A stretch of 64,000 nucleotides of DNA from Streptomyces sp. NBC_01235. Lineage in GTDB: Bacteria; Actinomycetota; Actinomycetes; Streptomycetales; Streptomycetaceae. Below the pieces are notes generated by a model. It saw nothing but the letters and a program-made list of their open reading frames with translations, searched no databases and was not told the origin of the DNA. Within the stretch, counting starts at the first letter, position 1; the number at the start of each line of letters is the position of its first letter. The stretch lies in the NCBI RefSeq assembly GCF_035989285.1, contig NZ_CP108513.1:10416001-10480000 (forward strand), read 5' to 3'. Shown piece by piece: positions 1-8,019 of this stretch. A program made the translations under genes and the position numbers.

Positions 1-288
1 GGCGGGCCGGCCGAAACTCACACAGCCGAGCCCGGCGTCGTCCGGGGACAGCCCCTCGACGGCATCGACATCGGGCTTGTCGAGCTGCCCGCGAAACTGC
101 CCCGCATATGCCGACAGGGATTCCGCATAACGCCGTCGGCCCTCGGCGAAAATGGTGTCGAAAGCCAGACTTGACTTTCCGGATCCGGGTACACCCGTGA
201 ATACGATCAGTGCGTCCCCGGGAAGTTCGACGGACACGTCACGAAGATTGTGCTGACGGGCACCCTTGACGACGAGCCGATTTCTCAC
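1..288 (-). CDS. UvrA-like ABC ATPase, N-terminal fragment (runs off the window)
   Basis: The 96 visible codons start at a GTG (288). They encode a UvrA-type N-terminus: [19 protein letters not shown], the Walker A motif [16 protein letters not shown], then [17 protein letters not shown] and [13 protein letters not shown]. UvrA-family ATPases bind damaged DNA or, in the short paralogues, are linked to drug resistance. After GLSP the family normally continues into an IDQK..NPRSTVGT stretch. Here it becomes [14 protein letters not shown], which I cannot align to UvrA. Either this is a divergent paralogue or the gene is broken about 45 bp from the window edge. The rest lies outside the window. 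Confidence 0.7.
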   Translation of the reverse strand, partial: MRNRLVVKGARQHNLRDVSVELPGDALIVFTGVPGSGKSSLAFDTIFAEGRRRYAESLSAYAGQFRGQLDKPDVDAVEGLSPDDAGLGCVSFGRPA

Positions 289-470
289 TTCTTGAACCTC
301 AGGTGTAGAGAGCTGGCCGATGCCCACCGTAACACCGCGACATCACAGGAAACGGCCGCTGTCCGACGCCGCCCGGGTGTGGGGAATATCGCCCTTGACA
401 GAAAAGTCGGCCGTGTGGGCGCAGGAAATCCGCGCCGGCCACAGCCGCCCGTAAAAGATGCGTCAAAGCC

Positions 471-659
471 GTGGGCGCCGCCGTCAGGGGCGTGTCGACG
501 AACGATCGATCCGGTCCGGTCCGGGGTTTCCTCGAACCGTCCACATCTGTTTCGAACCTCTCCAAGGACTTCACGACGGCCGATCCGGCCTTCGTCGTCA
601 CCACGGCCGCCGTCTTCGCGCTGGTGGCCCTCGGGGCCAAGGGGGTGACGAAGCTGTGA
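471..659 (+). CDS. small membrane protein upstream of kdpF (start uncertain)
   Basis: The last ~29 residues (DFTTADPAFVVTTAAVFALV.. ending AKGVTKL) form one hydrophobic helix with a short basic tail. I recall a small membrane gene of this kind just before kdpF in streptomycetes. The ATG at 471 gives a 62-residue product whose first ~33 residues do not look like the family. An AAGGA sequence near 564 lies just before an ACG codon, so the true start may have mutated from ATG to ACG. The stop codon overlaps the kdpF GTG as GTGA, which supports a former kdp operon. Function unknown; possibly no longer translated properly. Confidence 0.45.
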   Translation: MGAAVRGVSTNDRSGPVRGFLEPSTSVSNLSKDFTTADPAFVVTTAAVFALVALGAKGVTKL

Positions 660-745
660 CCGCCCAGAACCCTGTCGGCCCGGTCGTGGCCGTCGCCCTG
701 CTGGGCCATCTCGTGCTCGCCCTGATCTTCCCCGAGAGTTTCTGA
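656..745 (+). CDS. kdpF: KdpF, small subunit of the Kdp K+-transporting ATPase (orphan)
   Basis: A 29-residue protein starting at GTG: a single transmembrane helix with GPVVAVALLGHLVLALIFPE, the typical KdpF pattern (one helix ending in a FPE..F tail). KdpF stabilises the KdpFABC high-affinity potassium pump. It overlaps the preceding small ORF by GTGA and lies 8 bp before the kdpA remnant. It looks intact, but the rest of the operon is missing, so it probably has no partner here. Confidence 0.7.
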   Translation: MTAQNPVGPVVAVALLGHLVLALIFPESF

Positions 746-753
746 GACAACAG

Positions 754-990
754 ATGGGTCCCGTGCTCGCCGGCGTGCTCCAGCTGCTCGCGCTCATAGC
801 GGCCCTGGCGCTCGCCCACGTCCCCCCTGGGCACCTACATGGGGTCTACTCCTCCGACCGGCACCAGCGGGCGGAGGGGCGGATCCACCGCGGCATCGGT
901 GCCGACCCGGACGCCGAGATGGGCCGGCCGGCGTATCTGCGCGGTGTCATGGCCTTCTCGGCGCCTCTCGGTCTTCTTCCGGCACGGGCC
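754..990 (+). pseudogene. kdpA: kdpA remnant (potassium-transporting ATPase subunit A), frameshifted and truncated
   Basis: The first ~85 codons match the KdpA N-terminus: GPVLAGVLQLLALIAALALA, then VYSSDRH, a degraded linker, and GIGADPDAEM..PAYLRGV.AFS. Around 820-842 the family sequence PLGTYM is found in a shifted frame (an extra C in a C run), and the original frame returns at VYSS. After ~960 the expected LSVFF continues only in another frame, and the homology ends by ~990, before the IclR gene. KdpA is normally ~550 residues, so more than 80% is gone. kdpB and kdpC are absent. This is a decayed operon end, not a working gene. Confidence 0.75.
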
Positions 991-1105
991 ACCGCTTCGA
1001 GAAATGACGGGCAGGTCTCCCCGGGCAGGCCAGCCTCCCCGGCAGGGCAGCGCTCCCGGCCCCGCGCGCCTTGCCTGCGCCGTGCACCTGGCGCACGCTT
1101 GTCGT

Positions 1106-1864
1106 ATGGGTGCGCGGGACGGCCCCACGCTCATCACCTCCGTGCAGCGGGCCTTCCGGCTGCTGGAGGCGGCGAGCGCGCACGAGAACGGCGCGCCGGC
1201 GAAACAGCTGGCACGCGAGACCGGGCTGCCCCTGGCCACCGCCTACCACCTGCTGCGAACCCTGGTCCACGACGGCTACCTGCGGAAACTGCCGGACGGC
1301 GGGTTCGTCATGGGCGACAGGATGCAGACCCTGCACACCGCGGGCCGGGGGCAGGCGCTGCTCAGCCGGGTCCGCCCCACGCTCGCCGCCCTCCGCGACG
1401 AGCTCGCGGCCGCCGCCTACCTCACCTTCTACGAGGAGGGCGAGATCCGGGTCGCCGAGATCGTCGACGGCCCCCGGGCACCCCGCGTCGACCTGTGGGT
1501 CGGGTTCGAGGACGCGGGGCATGCCACCGCCCTCGGCAAGTCCGTCCTGCGGGAACTGGACGACGACGCCCGCAACGACTACCTATCCCGGCACCACCTC
1601 GCCGACCTCACGCCGAGGACCATCACCAGCGCCCCCGAACTGCTGCGGCGACTGGACACCTCGCCCGTGGCGCCGGCCGTCACGGACCTGGAGGAGTACA
1701 CCCTGGGCACGGTCTGTGTGGCCGTGCCCGTCTACAGCGGCGACACCCTCGGCTCCCTCGGCGTGTCCCTGCCGGCGGACCGGCTGCCCAGACTCGAGGA
1801 GATCCTGGCCCGCCTGATCCCGACCGCCGACCGCGTGACCAGGGGTCTTTCCCTCACCACCTGA
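1106..1864 (+). CDS. IclR-family transcriptional regulator
   Basis: A 252-residue protein of normal IclR length. The N-terminal winged helix-turn-helix (about residues 8-60: TSVQRAFRLLEA, LARETGLPLATAYHLLRTL) is followed by the IclR effector-binding domain (about 75-245: GHATALGKSVL, ELRRL-type region, YTLGTVCVAVPVYSG). IclR proteins repress or activate nearby catabolic genes in response to small organic acids. The ATG at 1106 is preferred because upstream sequence in the same frame is a shifted frame of the kdpA remnant. No obvious target lies next to it. A TnpB element sits directly downstream. Confidence 0.9.
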   Translation: MGARDGPTLITSVQRAFRLLEAASAHENGAPAKQLARETGLPLATAYHLLRTLVHDGYLRKLPDGGFVMGDRMQTLHTAGRGQALLSRVRPTLAALRDELAAAAYLTFYEEGEIRVAEIVDGPRAPRVDLWVGFEDAGHATALGKSVLRELDDDARNDYLSRHHLADLTPRTITSAPELLRRLDTSPVAPAVTDLEEYTLGTVCVAVPVYSGDTLGSLGVSLPADRLPRLEEILARLIPTADRVTRGLSLTT

Positions 1865-2002
1865 TCGTTCACCGGAGGTCCTGGAGAATGCCTTGGCCTT
1901 CAGGCCGGGGTGGGGGCCTCCCGCTTGCGGGGGAGAATCCGGATTCCTGCGGAGCGGGGCAGGAGAAGCCGGATCGCCGCCGGGGGAGGCTACTTTGGCG
2001 TC

Positions 2003-3226
2003 ATGACGACGCCAGCGGAAGCCGACGTTGCCGGGCATGCCCGGTACACGTACCGGGTGCGTGTGTCGTCGACTGCCCGCGTGCGGCTGCTGGGCGAGTG
2101 GGACCGGTGTCGGTGGGTGTGGAACGAGTGCGTGGCAAAGTCGAAGGCTGTGTACGCGTACAACAAGGCGCACCTCAAGGACGTGCGGACGTGCGGCCCG
2201 GCGCAGCTGGACCGGATGCTGACGGAGGCGCGTGAGCGCACGCCGTGGCTGCGTGAAGGAAGTTCGGTCCCGCAGCAGCAGACCATCCGGGACTTCGGCC
2301 GCTCCCGTGCGAAGGCACAGAAAGACGTCAAGCTGCGGCTGCCTCTGCGGCAGCGGGCTGGGATGCCCAAGTGGAAGAAGAAGCGCGAGGCGGACCCGAC
2401 GCTGAACTACACGCGGCGCGGGTTCCGCCTGAAGGACGGGCGATTGCATTTGGCGGGCGGAATCGTGCTGGCCGTGGTGTGGTCCCGTGATCTTCCGGCT
2501 GACCCGTCGAGTGTGCGTGTGTATCAGGACGGCGTCGGACACTGGTACGCGTCGTTCGTCGTCCCGGCTCAGGTACGGCCCCTGCCGTTGACGGGCCGGG
2601 TGATCGGTGTCGACTGGGGCGTGCGAGAGACCGCGACCACCACCTCAGACGCGCACGACCTTCCGCACGCCCAGCACGGGAAGAAGGCTGGGCAGAAGCT
2701 GACCCGGTACGACCGGATGATGGCCCGTCGCAAACCCAGGAAGGGGCAGGCCGCCTCGAAGGGCTACCGTGAGGCGAAGCACCTGCGGGCGAAGGCGTAT
2801 AGGAAGGTGGTCCGGCAGCGGCAGGACACCGGACGCAAGTGGGCCAAACGCGTGGTGACCGACCACGACGCGGTGGCCGTGGAGGACTTCCGCCCGAAGT
2901 TCCTCGCCAGGACGCCGATGGCCCGTAAGGCCGCCGACGCCGCGATCGGCGCCACAAAGCGGGCCCTGACCGAGATGGGCCGCACGCACGCGCGGGACGT
3001 GCGCCTGGTGCACCCCGCGCACACCACCATGGACTGCGGACGCTGCGGAGTGAGAACCAAGCACGCACTGCCACTGTCCGAACGCACCTACACCTGCACC
3101 GCGTGCGGCGTCGTCTCTCCCCGGGACAAGAACTCCGCCCGTGTGATGCTCGTCCGGGCAGGTCTGAACCCGGCTGGTGTCGAGGGCGTAAGACCTCCCG
3201 GACCGCCGGTCTGGAAGGCTGCCTGA
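2003..3226 (+). CDS. tnpB: TnpB, RNA-guided RuvC-like endonuclease of an IS605-type element
   Basis: A 407-residue TnpB/OrfB. It has an N-terminal helix-turn-helix-like segment (about 15-110), a wedge/WED region, and a split RuvC nuclease. The three acidic catalytic residues are visible: D204 in GVDWG, E294 in VEDF and D375 in SPRDKNSA. A zinc finger (CGRCG .. CTACG) lies between the last two. TnpB cuts DNA using a guide RNA (reRNA/omegaRNA) made from its own 3' end and the right end of the element, which helps keep the element in place. All catalytic residues are intact, so the nuclease may be active. The ATG at 2003 is the first plausible start in a frame that stays open further upstream. 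Confidence 0.9.
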   Translation: MTTPAEADVAGHARYTYRVRVSSTARVRLLGEWDRCRWVWNECVAKSKAVYAYNKAHLKDVRTCGPAQLDRMLTEARERTPWLREGSSVPQQQTIRDFGRSRAKAQKDVKLRLPLRQRAGMPKWKKKREADPTLNYTRRGFRLKDGRLHLAGGIVLAVVWSRDLPADPSSVRVYQDGVGHWYASFVVPAQVRPLPLTGRVIGVDWGVRETATTTSDAHDLPHAQHGKKAGQKLTRYDRMMARRKPRKGQAASKGYREAKHLRAKAYRKVVRQRQDTGRKWAKRVVTDHDAVAVEDFRPKFLARTPMARKAADAAIGATKRALTEMGRTHARDVRLVHPAHTTMDCGRCGVRTKHALPLSERTYTCTACGVVSPRDKNSARVMLVRAGLNPAGVEGVRPPGPPVWKAA

Positions 3227-3262
3227 GCCAGGAATCCCCCTCTCGTTTACGAGGGGGAGCAT
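3080..3262 (+). ncRNA. candidate reRNA (omegaRNA) scaffold of the TnpB element
   Basis: In this family the guide RNA scaffold overlaps the last ~100-150 nt of tnpB and ends at the right end of the element. The following host sequence acts as guide. Here the 3' part of tnpB runs into the right-end hairpin at 3238-3257, and the guide would begin at or soon after ~3262. Boundaries are inferred from the family, not seen as a transcript. Confidence 0.35.
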
Positions 3263-3387
3263 TCAATATCTGAAAATCTGCTCCTTGCGAGCACCGGGCC
3301 GATCCCGTCTCCTAGAGGAAACGGACATTTCGGAAGTTGCCGGTGCACAGATCGGCCCGGCACACAGGTGAGGACTGCGGACGAAGC

Positions 3388-4536
3388 ATGACTCAGGCCC
3401 GGAACCATGGCGGCGACCATTGCCCGACGCGGCTGTTCAGCTACCGAGTGGCAGGCCCCCTCCTGCCCGTCCTGATCGTTTTCGTCATCGTGCTCGCCGA
3501 CCTCGTCGGCGGGGCGGGGATGATCTGGCTGCCCCTGCTGGCGGCCGGACCCGCGCTGGCAGCCACCACCAACGGGCCGCGCGGTGTCCTCTGCGTCGGC
3601 CTCCTCGCCGCCGCCCTCGGCGCGGCGTTCGGCACCCGGGACGGCGCTCCCAGCCGTGAGCTGGCGGCCGTACTGGCCGCCCTGATCGCCGTCACCCTGG
3701 CGAGTGCCCTGGCCGGAGCGCTGCGCACGCGCCGGGAACGGGTCCTGGCGGACGTCCGGTCGGTCGCCGAGGCCGCCCAGCACGCGCTGCTCAGGCCGGT
3801 ACCGGCCACGGTCGGGCCGTTCGAGGTGGCCGTCCGCTACAGCGCCGCGGCCGCGGAGGCCCGGATCGGCGGGGACCTCTACGCGCTGATACCCACCCCG
3901 TACGGCGTGCGGCTGATCGTCGGCGATGTGCGCGGCAAGGGACTGCCGGCCGTGGGCACCGCCGCGCTCGTGCTCGGCGTCTTTCGCGAGGCCGCCTACG
4001 ACGAACCCGATCTCCTCGCCGTCGTCGACCGGATCGAGCGGAGCCTCGCGCGCAATCTCGGCGCCGACGACTTCGTCACCGCCGTGGTCGCCGGACACCC
4101 GCGGCCCGGCCAGCTGGAAGTGGTGAACTGCGGACACGCACCCCCGCTGCTCATCGACGCGTCCGGCAACGTCACGGCGGTGGAGGCCACACATCCGGCC
4201 CCGCCCCTCGGCCTGCGCGCCCTGACCGAGCAGACACCCAGCCTCCAGGTGCTGCCCTTCGCCGACGGAGACCAACTGCTGCTCTACACGGACGGGGTCA
4301 TCGAGGCCCGCGACCACGACCGGGAGTTCTACCCCCTCGTCGAGGGCCTGGACCGCCACCTCTCCGACGACCCGGCGCGCACCCTCGGCGCGATCCACGA
4401 CGAACTGCTGGCGCATGTCGGCGGCCGACTGCACGACGACGCGGCGCTGCTGCTGATCCGCAAGCCGGCCGTCGCCGCCCCTGCGGTTCCCCAACAGGCG
4501 CTGTCCGGAGGGCTGTTGGGGGACCAGGCTGTGTGA
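3388..4536 (+). CDS. membrane-anchored PP2C-type (SpoIIE/RsbU-like) serine phosphatase
   Basis: A 382-residue protein. Residues ~15-115 hold about four hydrophobic segments with a short cytoplasmic linker (TRRERVLADVRSVAEAAQHALL). Residues ~140-370 form a SpoIIE phosphatase domain: ARIGGDLYAL and GDVRGKGLPAV, both with metal-binding Asp, and LLLYTDGVIEARD near the end. Such enzymes dephosphorylate anti-sigma-factor antagonists and so adjust sigma-factor activity. No sensory domain is fused beyond the membrane part. No antagonist or anti-sigma gene lies next to it, so its target cannot be inferred. Confidence 0.88.
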   Translation: MTQARNHGGDHCPTRLFSYRVAGPLLPVLIVFVIVLADLVGGAGMIWLPLLAAGPALAATTNGPRGVLCVGLLAAALGAAFGTRDGAPSRELAAVLAALIAVTLASALAGALRTRRERVLADVRSVAEAAQHALLRPVPATVGPFEVAVRYSAAAAEARIGGDLYALIPTPYGVRLIVGDVRGKGLPAVGTAALVLGVFREAAYDEPDLLAVVDRIERSLARNLGADDFVTAVVAGHPRPGQLEVVNCGHAPPLLIDASGNVTAVEATHPAPPLGLRALTEQTPSLQVLPFADGDQLLLYTDGVIEARDHDREFYPLVEGLDRHLSDDPARTLGAIHDELLAHVGGRLHDDAALLLIRKPAVAAPAVPQQALSGGLLGDQAV

Positions 4537-4566
4537 CCGCTGTGGCGGATGTTGCATAGTGTGCCC

Positions 4567-5391
4567 ATGACACGCATGCGGAAGATCGCCGCCGCGCTGT
4601 TGGCCTCCTCGGCCGCGCTGCTCGCGATACCCCCCACCGCCTCGGCCACCTCCGTCCCGCAGGGAACACAGAACACGCAGGCAACATACGGAGCGCACGC
4701 AACACAGGGAACACTCGTCAGGGAGAGCTTCGACCGCCTCCCGCTGGGTCCGGTCACCGCGGGCCGTGGCTGGACCACGGACACCGCCAACGGTTCACTG
4801 ACCGTCGAACCCAGTGCCACCGGCCACGGCCGCGAACTGCGACTCCATACCGAAGGCAACGGCCGCGCCTTCCTCGTCCTGACCGACCTCGCGCCCGCCG
4901 GCAACAGCTTCTGGGCCCGGCTGCGGCTGCGGGTGGACCGGTTCCCCACGGCCCCCGACTGGGCGCACTGGACCATCGCCGAGGCCTCCGGCTCCGACAC
5001 CCCCACCCTGGTACGCCCGTTGGGCGGCCAGTACGTTCCCACCTCGCGGGCCAACTTCTGGGGCGTCGGCTCCGATCTCGGTCCCACCGGTGACTGGACC
5101 GCCTGGAAGACCACCGCCCCCGCCACCGCCGGCACCTGGAGCTGCGTCGAATTCCACCTCGACGCGACCGACAACCGCGTCACCGTCTACCAGGACGGCG
5201 TGGAGCGCTCCGACCTGACGGTGTCCACGAAGGACCACGGCGGCACGGCGGACGACTTCGTCTTCCCGCGCTTCGACAAGCTGAAGCTGGGCTGGCAGCT
5301 GTACCAGGCGAATCCCACTCCCTCCTCGTACGACGTCCGCATGGACGACGTGGCGCTGAGCACCCGGCGCGTGGGCGGGTGCGCCTCATGA
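4567..5391 (+). CDS. secreted protein with concanavalin A/Cip1-like (lectin or polysaccharide-lyase) fold
   Basis: A 274-residue protein with a Sec signal peptide (basic TRMRKIAAALL, hydrophobic core, cleavage near ASA). A beta-rich domain follows (about 50-265: ESFDRLPLG, NSFWARLRLRVDRF, WTAWKTTAPATAGTWSCVEFHLD, YDVRMDDVALS), as in Cip1-like and jelly-roll proteins that bind or cleave cell-wall polysaccharides. The ATG at 4567 is chosen because the signal peptide starts there; a CATAGT element 7 nt upstream suggests a leaderless or very short leader. The stop overlaps the next gene's start (ATGA), so the two are probably translated together. The exact activity is not known. Confidence 0.7.
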   Translation: MTRMRKIAAALLASSAALLAIPPTASATSVPQGTQNTQATYGAHATQGTLVRESFDRLPLGPVTAGRGWTTDTANGSLTVEPSATGHGRELRLHTEGNGRAFLVLTDLAPAGNSFWARLRLRVDRFPTAPDWAHWTIAEASGSDTPTLVRPLGGQYVPTSRANFWGVGSDLGPTGDWTAWKTTAPATAGTWSCVEFHLDATDNRVTVYQDGVERSDLTVSTKDHGGTADDFVFPRFDKLKLGWQLYQANPTPSSYDVRMDDVALSTRRVGGCAS

Positions 5392-6758
5392 CGCGGGGTC
5401 TGTCGCGCCGGGCGCTGCTGGGCGGGACGGTCGGCGGACTCGCCCTGGCGTCCGCCCTGACCGGCCCGGCCGCCGCGGCCGGGCGGCGGCGCGAGACCGT
5501 CGGGCGGGAGCCGTACGTCCCCCTGACGGTGGGTGCCGGAGGAGGTCCGGCCGGGACGGACCGGGTCCATGTGCTCAAGATCGGCCCCGACACCGCGCGC
5601 ACCGTGCTGGTGATGGTCCCGGGCATGTTCGGGGCCGCCGGGGACTTCCGGCTGGTGGCCCGGGACCTCGTCGCGGCCGTGCCCGGAGTGCAGGTGTGGG
5701 CCTTCGACCGGCGTGAGGAGAACCTCGCCGACCGCTCCGGGTTCGCCACCGCGGACCCGGTCGGGTACTACCTGGACGGCCACTACCGCTCGCAGGACCC
5801 CACCGCCTCCGCCTACGTCGCGGGGTGGGGCCTGGCCCGCACCCTGGAGGACCTGGACGCGGTCGTACGGACCGCCGCCCACGGCGGCCGCCGCCGGGTC
5901 GTGCTCGGCGGCCACTCCTGGGGCGCCACCACCGCGATGACCTACGCGGCCTGGGACTTCGACGGCCGCCCCGGACACCGGGACCTCTCCGCCCTCGTCC
6001 TGGTCGACGGCGGGGTGCGCGGGGCGTTCGACGGAACGGGCCAGCCGGTGCGCAACTCGCCCCAGGAGGTGCGCGAGCGGCTCGCGGCCATCGACGGCGG
6101 AGCCGTCTTCGACATGACCTTGAGCGCCGTCGGAGTGGGCTCCCGGGCGGAGAGCACACAGATCTGGTACCAGCTCGCGGGCTGGTACGCGCACCTCGAC
6201 CCGGCCGGCCGCTCGGTCCTGCAGCCCCGGCTGCCCGACGCCCTGCGGCCGTCGTACCCGGTCACCAACGCCGGCCTGCTGGGCACCCTGGTGGACGCCG
6301 GAATCGGCTGGCCGAACGACATCAGCGTGCACTCGGGGCACCTCGCCGACACCGGCGAGGTACGCGGTTGGGTCGACACCGGCATCACCCCCATCAGCCG
6401 TGTCGCGGCGGCCTACGCGGGCGGCCCGGAGCCCGCCGTGTGGGAGTGGTACTGGCCGTCCCGCCTGTCGGTGGACCTCGACGTCGCCGATCCCTACGCG
6501 GACACCGACCTGGCCCGCTCGCTCGGTCTGCGGCTCGCGCACACCGAGGCCCTGGACACCCCGCTGTACGCCTTCCAGACGAGCTACGCCAAGGGGACCA
6601 TCGTCTCGGCCGCCCGTGAGGTCGTCGCCAACTCCCGTATTCCTTATGGCAGTTACGCGACGGACGACGGGATGAACCACCTCGACCCGCTGTTCGCGGA
6701 CACCCCGCACAACACCCTGACCCGCACCCTCGCACCGTTCCTCGCCGCACTGCGCTGA
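5388..6758 (+). CDS. Tat-exported alpha/beta hydrolase
   Basis: A 456-residue protein with a twin-arginine-type signal (LSRRALLGG then a hydrophobic stretch ending AAAA). The alpha/beta-hydrolase core has an oxyanion-type VPGMFG loop, the nucleophile elbow GGHSWGAT (Ser near 180), an acid on VLVDGG or later, and a C-terminal His in DDGMNHLDPL. It hydrolyses an ester or amide outside the cell; the substrate is unknown. It starts inside the stop of the Cip1-like gene (ATGA overlap), suggesting the two products act on the same polymer. A terminator follows at 6775. Confidence 0.8.
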   Translation: MTRGLSRRALLGGTVGGLALASALTGPAAAAGRRRETVGREPYVPLTVGAGGGPAGTDRVHVLKIGPDTARTVLVMVPGMFGAAGDFRLVARDLVAAVPGVQVWAFDRREENLADRSGFATADPVGYYLDGHYRSQDPTASAYVAGWGLARTLEDLDAVVRTAAHGGRRRVVLGGHSWGATTAMTYAAWDFDGRPGHRDLSALVLVDGGVRGAFDGTGQPVRNSPQEVRERLAAIDGGAVFDMTLSAVGVGSRAESTQIWYQLAGWYAHLDPAGRSVLQPRLPDALRPSYPVTNAGLLGTLVDAGIGWPNDISVHSGHLADTGEVRGWVDTGITPISRVAAAYAGGPEPAVWEWYWPSRLSVDLDVADPYADTDLARSLGLRLAHTEALDTPLYAFQTSYAKGTIVSAAREVVANSRIPYGSYATDDGMNHLDPLFADTPHNTLTRTLAPFLAALR

Positions 6759-6774
6759 CGAGCGACGACACACA

Positions 6775-6812
6775 CATCGGCGGGGCATCGCAGCGCGGAT
6801 GCCCCGCCGATG
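6775..6812. terminator. bidirectional terminator hairpin
   Basis: A perfect 14-bp inverted repeat (CATCGGCGGGGCAT / ATGCCCCGCCGATG) with a 10-nt loop. It lies between two converging genes (stops at 6758 and 6855), so it can serve both strands. There is no U tract, which is common for Streptomyces terminators. Confidence 0.85.
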
Positions 6813-6854
6813 ACCGGTACCGGTCCGGCTGCTCGCCCGAGGGGGCGGTCGGCG

Positions 6855-8015
6855 TCAGGACAGGAAGCTCCCGTAGGGGCCGTTGAGGATCTGGTTCTTC
6901 TGGCTCTGGTTGAAGTGGGTGTTGGGGTAGTCGTAGAAGGACGCGGACATCGGTGTGCCGTCGGTCGAGGACGAGTCCGGCAGGCCGAAGGCGTGGCCGA
7001 GTTCGTGCACCATTCCGCCGTACCAGCGGTTCATCGACTGTCCGCTGGTGCCTGCGGCGCCGTCGGCGTCGTGCCCGCTCAGGACGACCCATCCGGGGCT
7101 GGCGCCCCCGCCCGCGCCTTCTCCCTCGGCGCTGATCTCGCCGACGTTGAGCCAACGGCTGTCGGGGTTGTTCAGGCCGAACTTTCTGGCGAGTTCGTTC
7201 TGCATGTTCGTGACGGCCCACCAGTAACGGTCACCGCCGTTGGGCGTGTTCTCGTACCAGCTCCGTGGCTGGTCACCGTTGACGACCTCGACCACGGGGT
7301 TGTTCAGCGTGAAGGTCTTGCCGAGCTCCTGCCTGTAGTAGCGCTGTGCTTCCCGCATCACGTTGACGATGCCGTCGGGGTACCGCTGGTCGAACGGAAC
7401 GTCGGAGGGCTTCAGCCAGTACACCCGGACGGTCTTTGTCGGGGGCGTGGTCGGGCCGCCGCCGCTGCCGGTGAAGTCGGGCAGCCGCCATGTCCGCGAC
7501 GTCGCGTTGCTGCAGGGCAACTGGACGAGGCCGGTGTCGCCGGCCGAGGAGTCGCCCGACGGGGCGACGCATTTGCCGGAGTGCACCGCCTGCACGTTGA
7601 AGACGTTGTTCGTTCCGTTGACCGTCACGGGTATGAGACGGAACTTCTGGTTGGTTCCGGTGCCGCAGGTCCGCTGCACGATCGTGGCGTTGTCGGCGCT
7701 GGACGCTCCGTTGACGTCCACGCATTTTCCGCCGGTCGAAGTGCCGATGCCGTATTGGTCGGTGGTCCCACCGACCGGGGTGAAGGTGAAGGTCTGGTTG
7801 GCCTCGCCGTGGCAGGCCCATTGGATGAGCTGGATGCCGTCGGCGGTGGAACTGCCTGGCAGGTCCAGGCAGTTGCCGCCGTTCTGGTTGACCGCGGTGG
7901 AGGTGAACGCCGTCGCGGCGTGGACGGGCGGCGCGATCGCGACGGTGCCCATGACCGAACCGATCATCACAGTGAGCAGAACCGCCCAGAGGGACAGGAA
8001 CCGAGATCGTCTCAT
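6855..8015 (-). CDS. secreted zinc metallopeptidase with N-terminal ricin-B (CBM13-like) domain
   Basis: A 386-residue protein. A Sec signal peptide (1-~34) leads into a ricin-B lectin module (about 36-185; three NGGNCLDL / GGKCVDV / SGKCVAP repeats). A linker (GSGGGPTTPPTK) and a catalytic domain follow. The motif HELGHAFGLPD (His337, Glu338, His341, Asp347) is the extended HExxHxxGxxD zinc site of metzincin-like peptidases. The lectin part should tether it to a glycan. It is the last gene of the leftward operon, 4 bp behind the GH43 gene, with its ribosome site (AGGGGAA) inside the end of that gene. Confidence 0.85.
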   Translation of the reverse strand: MRRSRFLSLWAVLLTVMIGSVMGTVAIAPPVHAATAFTSTAVNQNGGNCLDLPGSSTADGIQLIQWACHGEANQTFTFTPVGGTTDQYGIGTSTGGKCVDVNGASSADNATIVQRTCGTGTNQKFRLIPVTVNGTNNVFNVQAVHSGKCVAPSGDSSAGDTGLVQLPCSNATSRTWRLPDFTGSGGGPTTPPTKTVRVYWLKPSDVPFDQRYPDGIVNVMREAQRYYRQELGKTFTLNNPVVEVVNGDQPRSWYENTPNGGDRYWWAVTNMQNELARKFGLNNPDSRWLNVGEISAEGEGAGGGASPGWVVLSGHDADGAAGTSGQSMNRWYGGMVHELGHAFGLPDSSSTDGTPMSASFYDYPNTHFNQSQKNQILNGPYGSFLS

Positions 8016-8019
8016 CCGA

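Larger units (their letters stand above)
1890..3262 (+). mobile_element. IS200/IS605-type element carrying only tnpB (IS1341-like)
   Basis: The element has no terminal inverted repeats but has small hairpins at both ends, as this family does. On the left, GGCC-TTCA-GGCC lies at 1895-1906, followed by a CCTCCCGC/GCGGGGGAG stem. On the right, 3238-3257 forms a stem closing on CTCG-TTTA-CGAG, just after the tnpB stop. No tnpA (Y1 transposase) is present, so it would need TnpA from elsewhere to move. Both ends are estimates (about 10-20 bp). It is inserted 25 bp behind the IclR stop codon. Confidence 0.7.
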
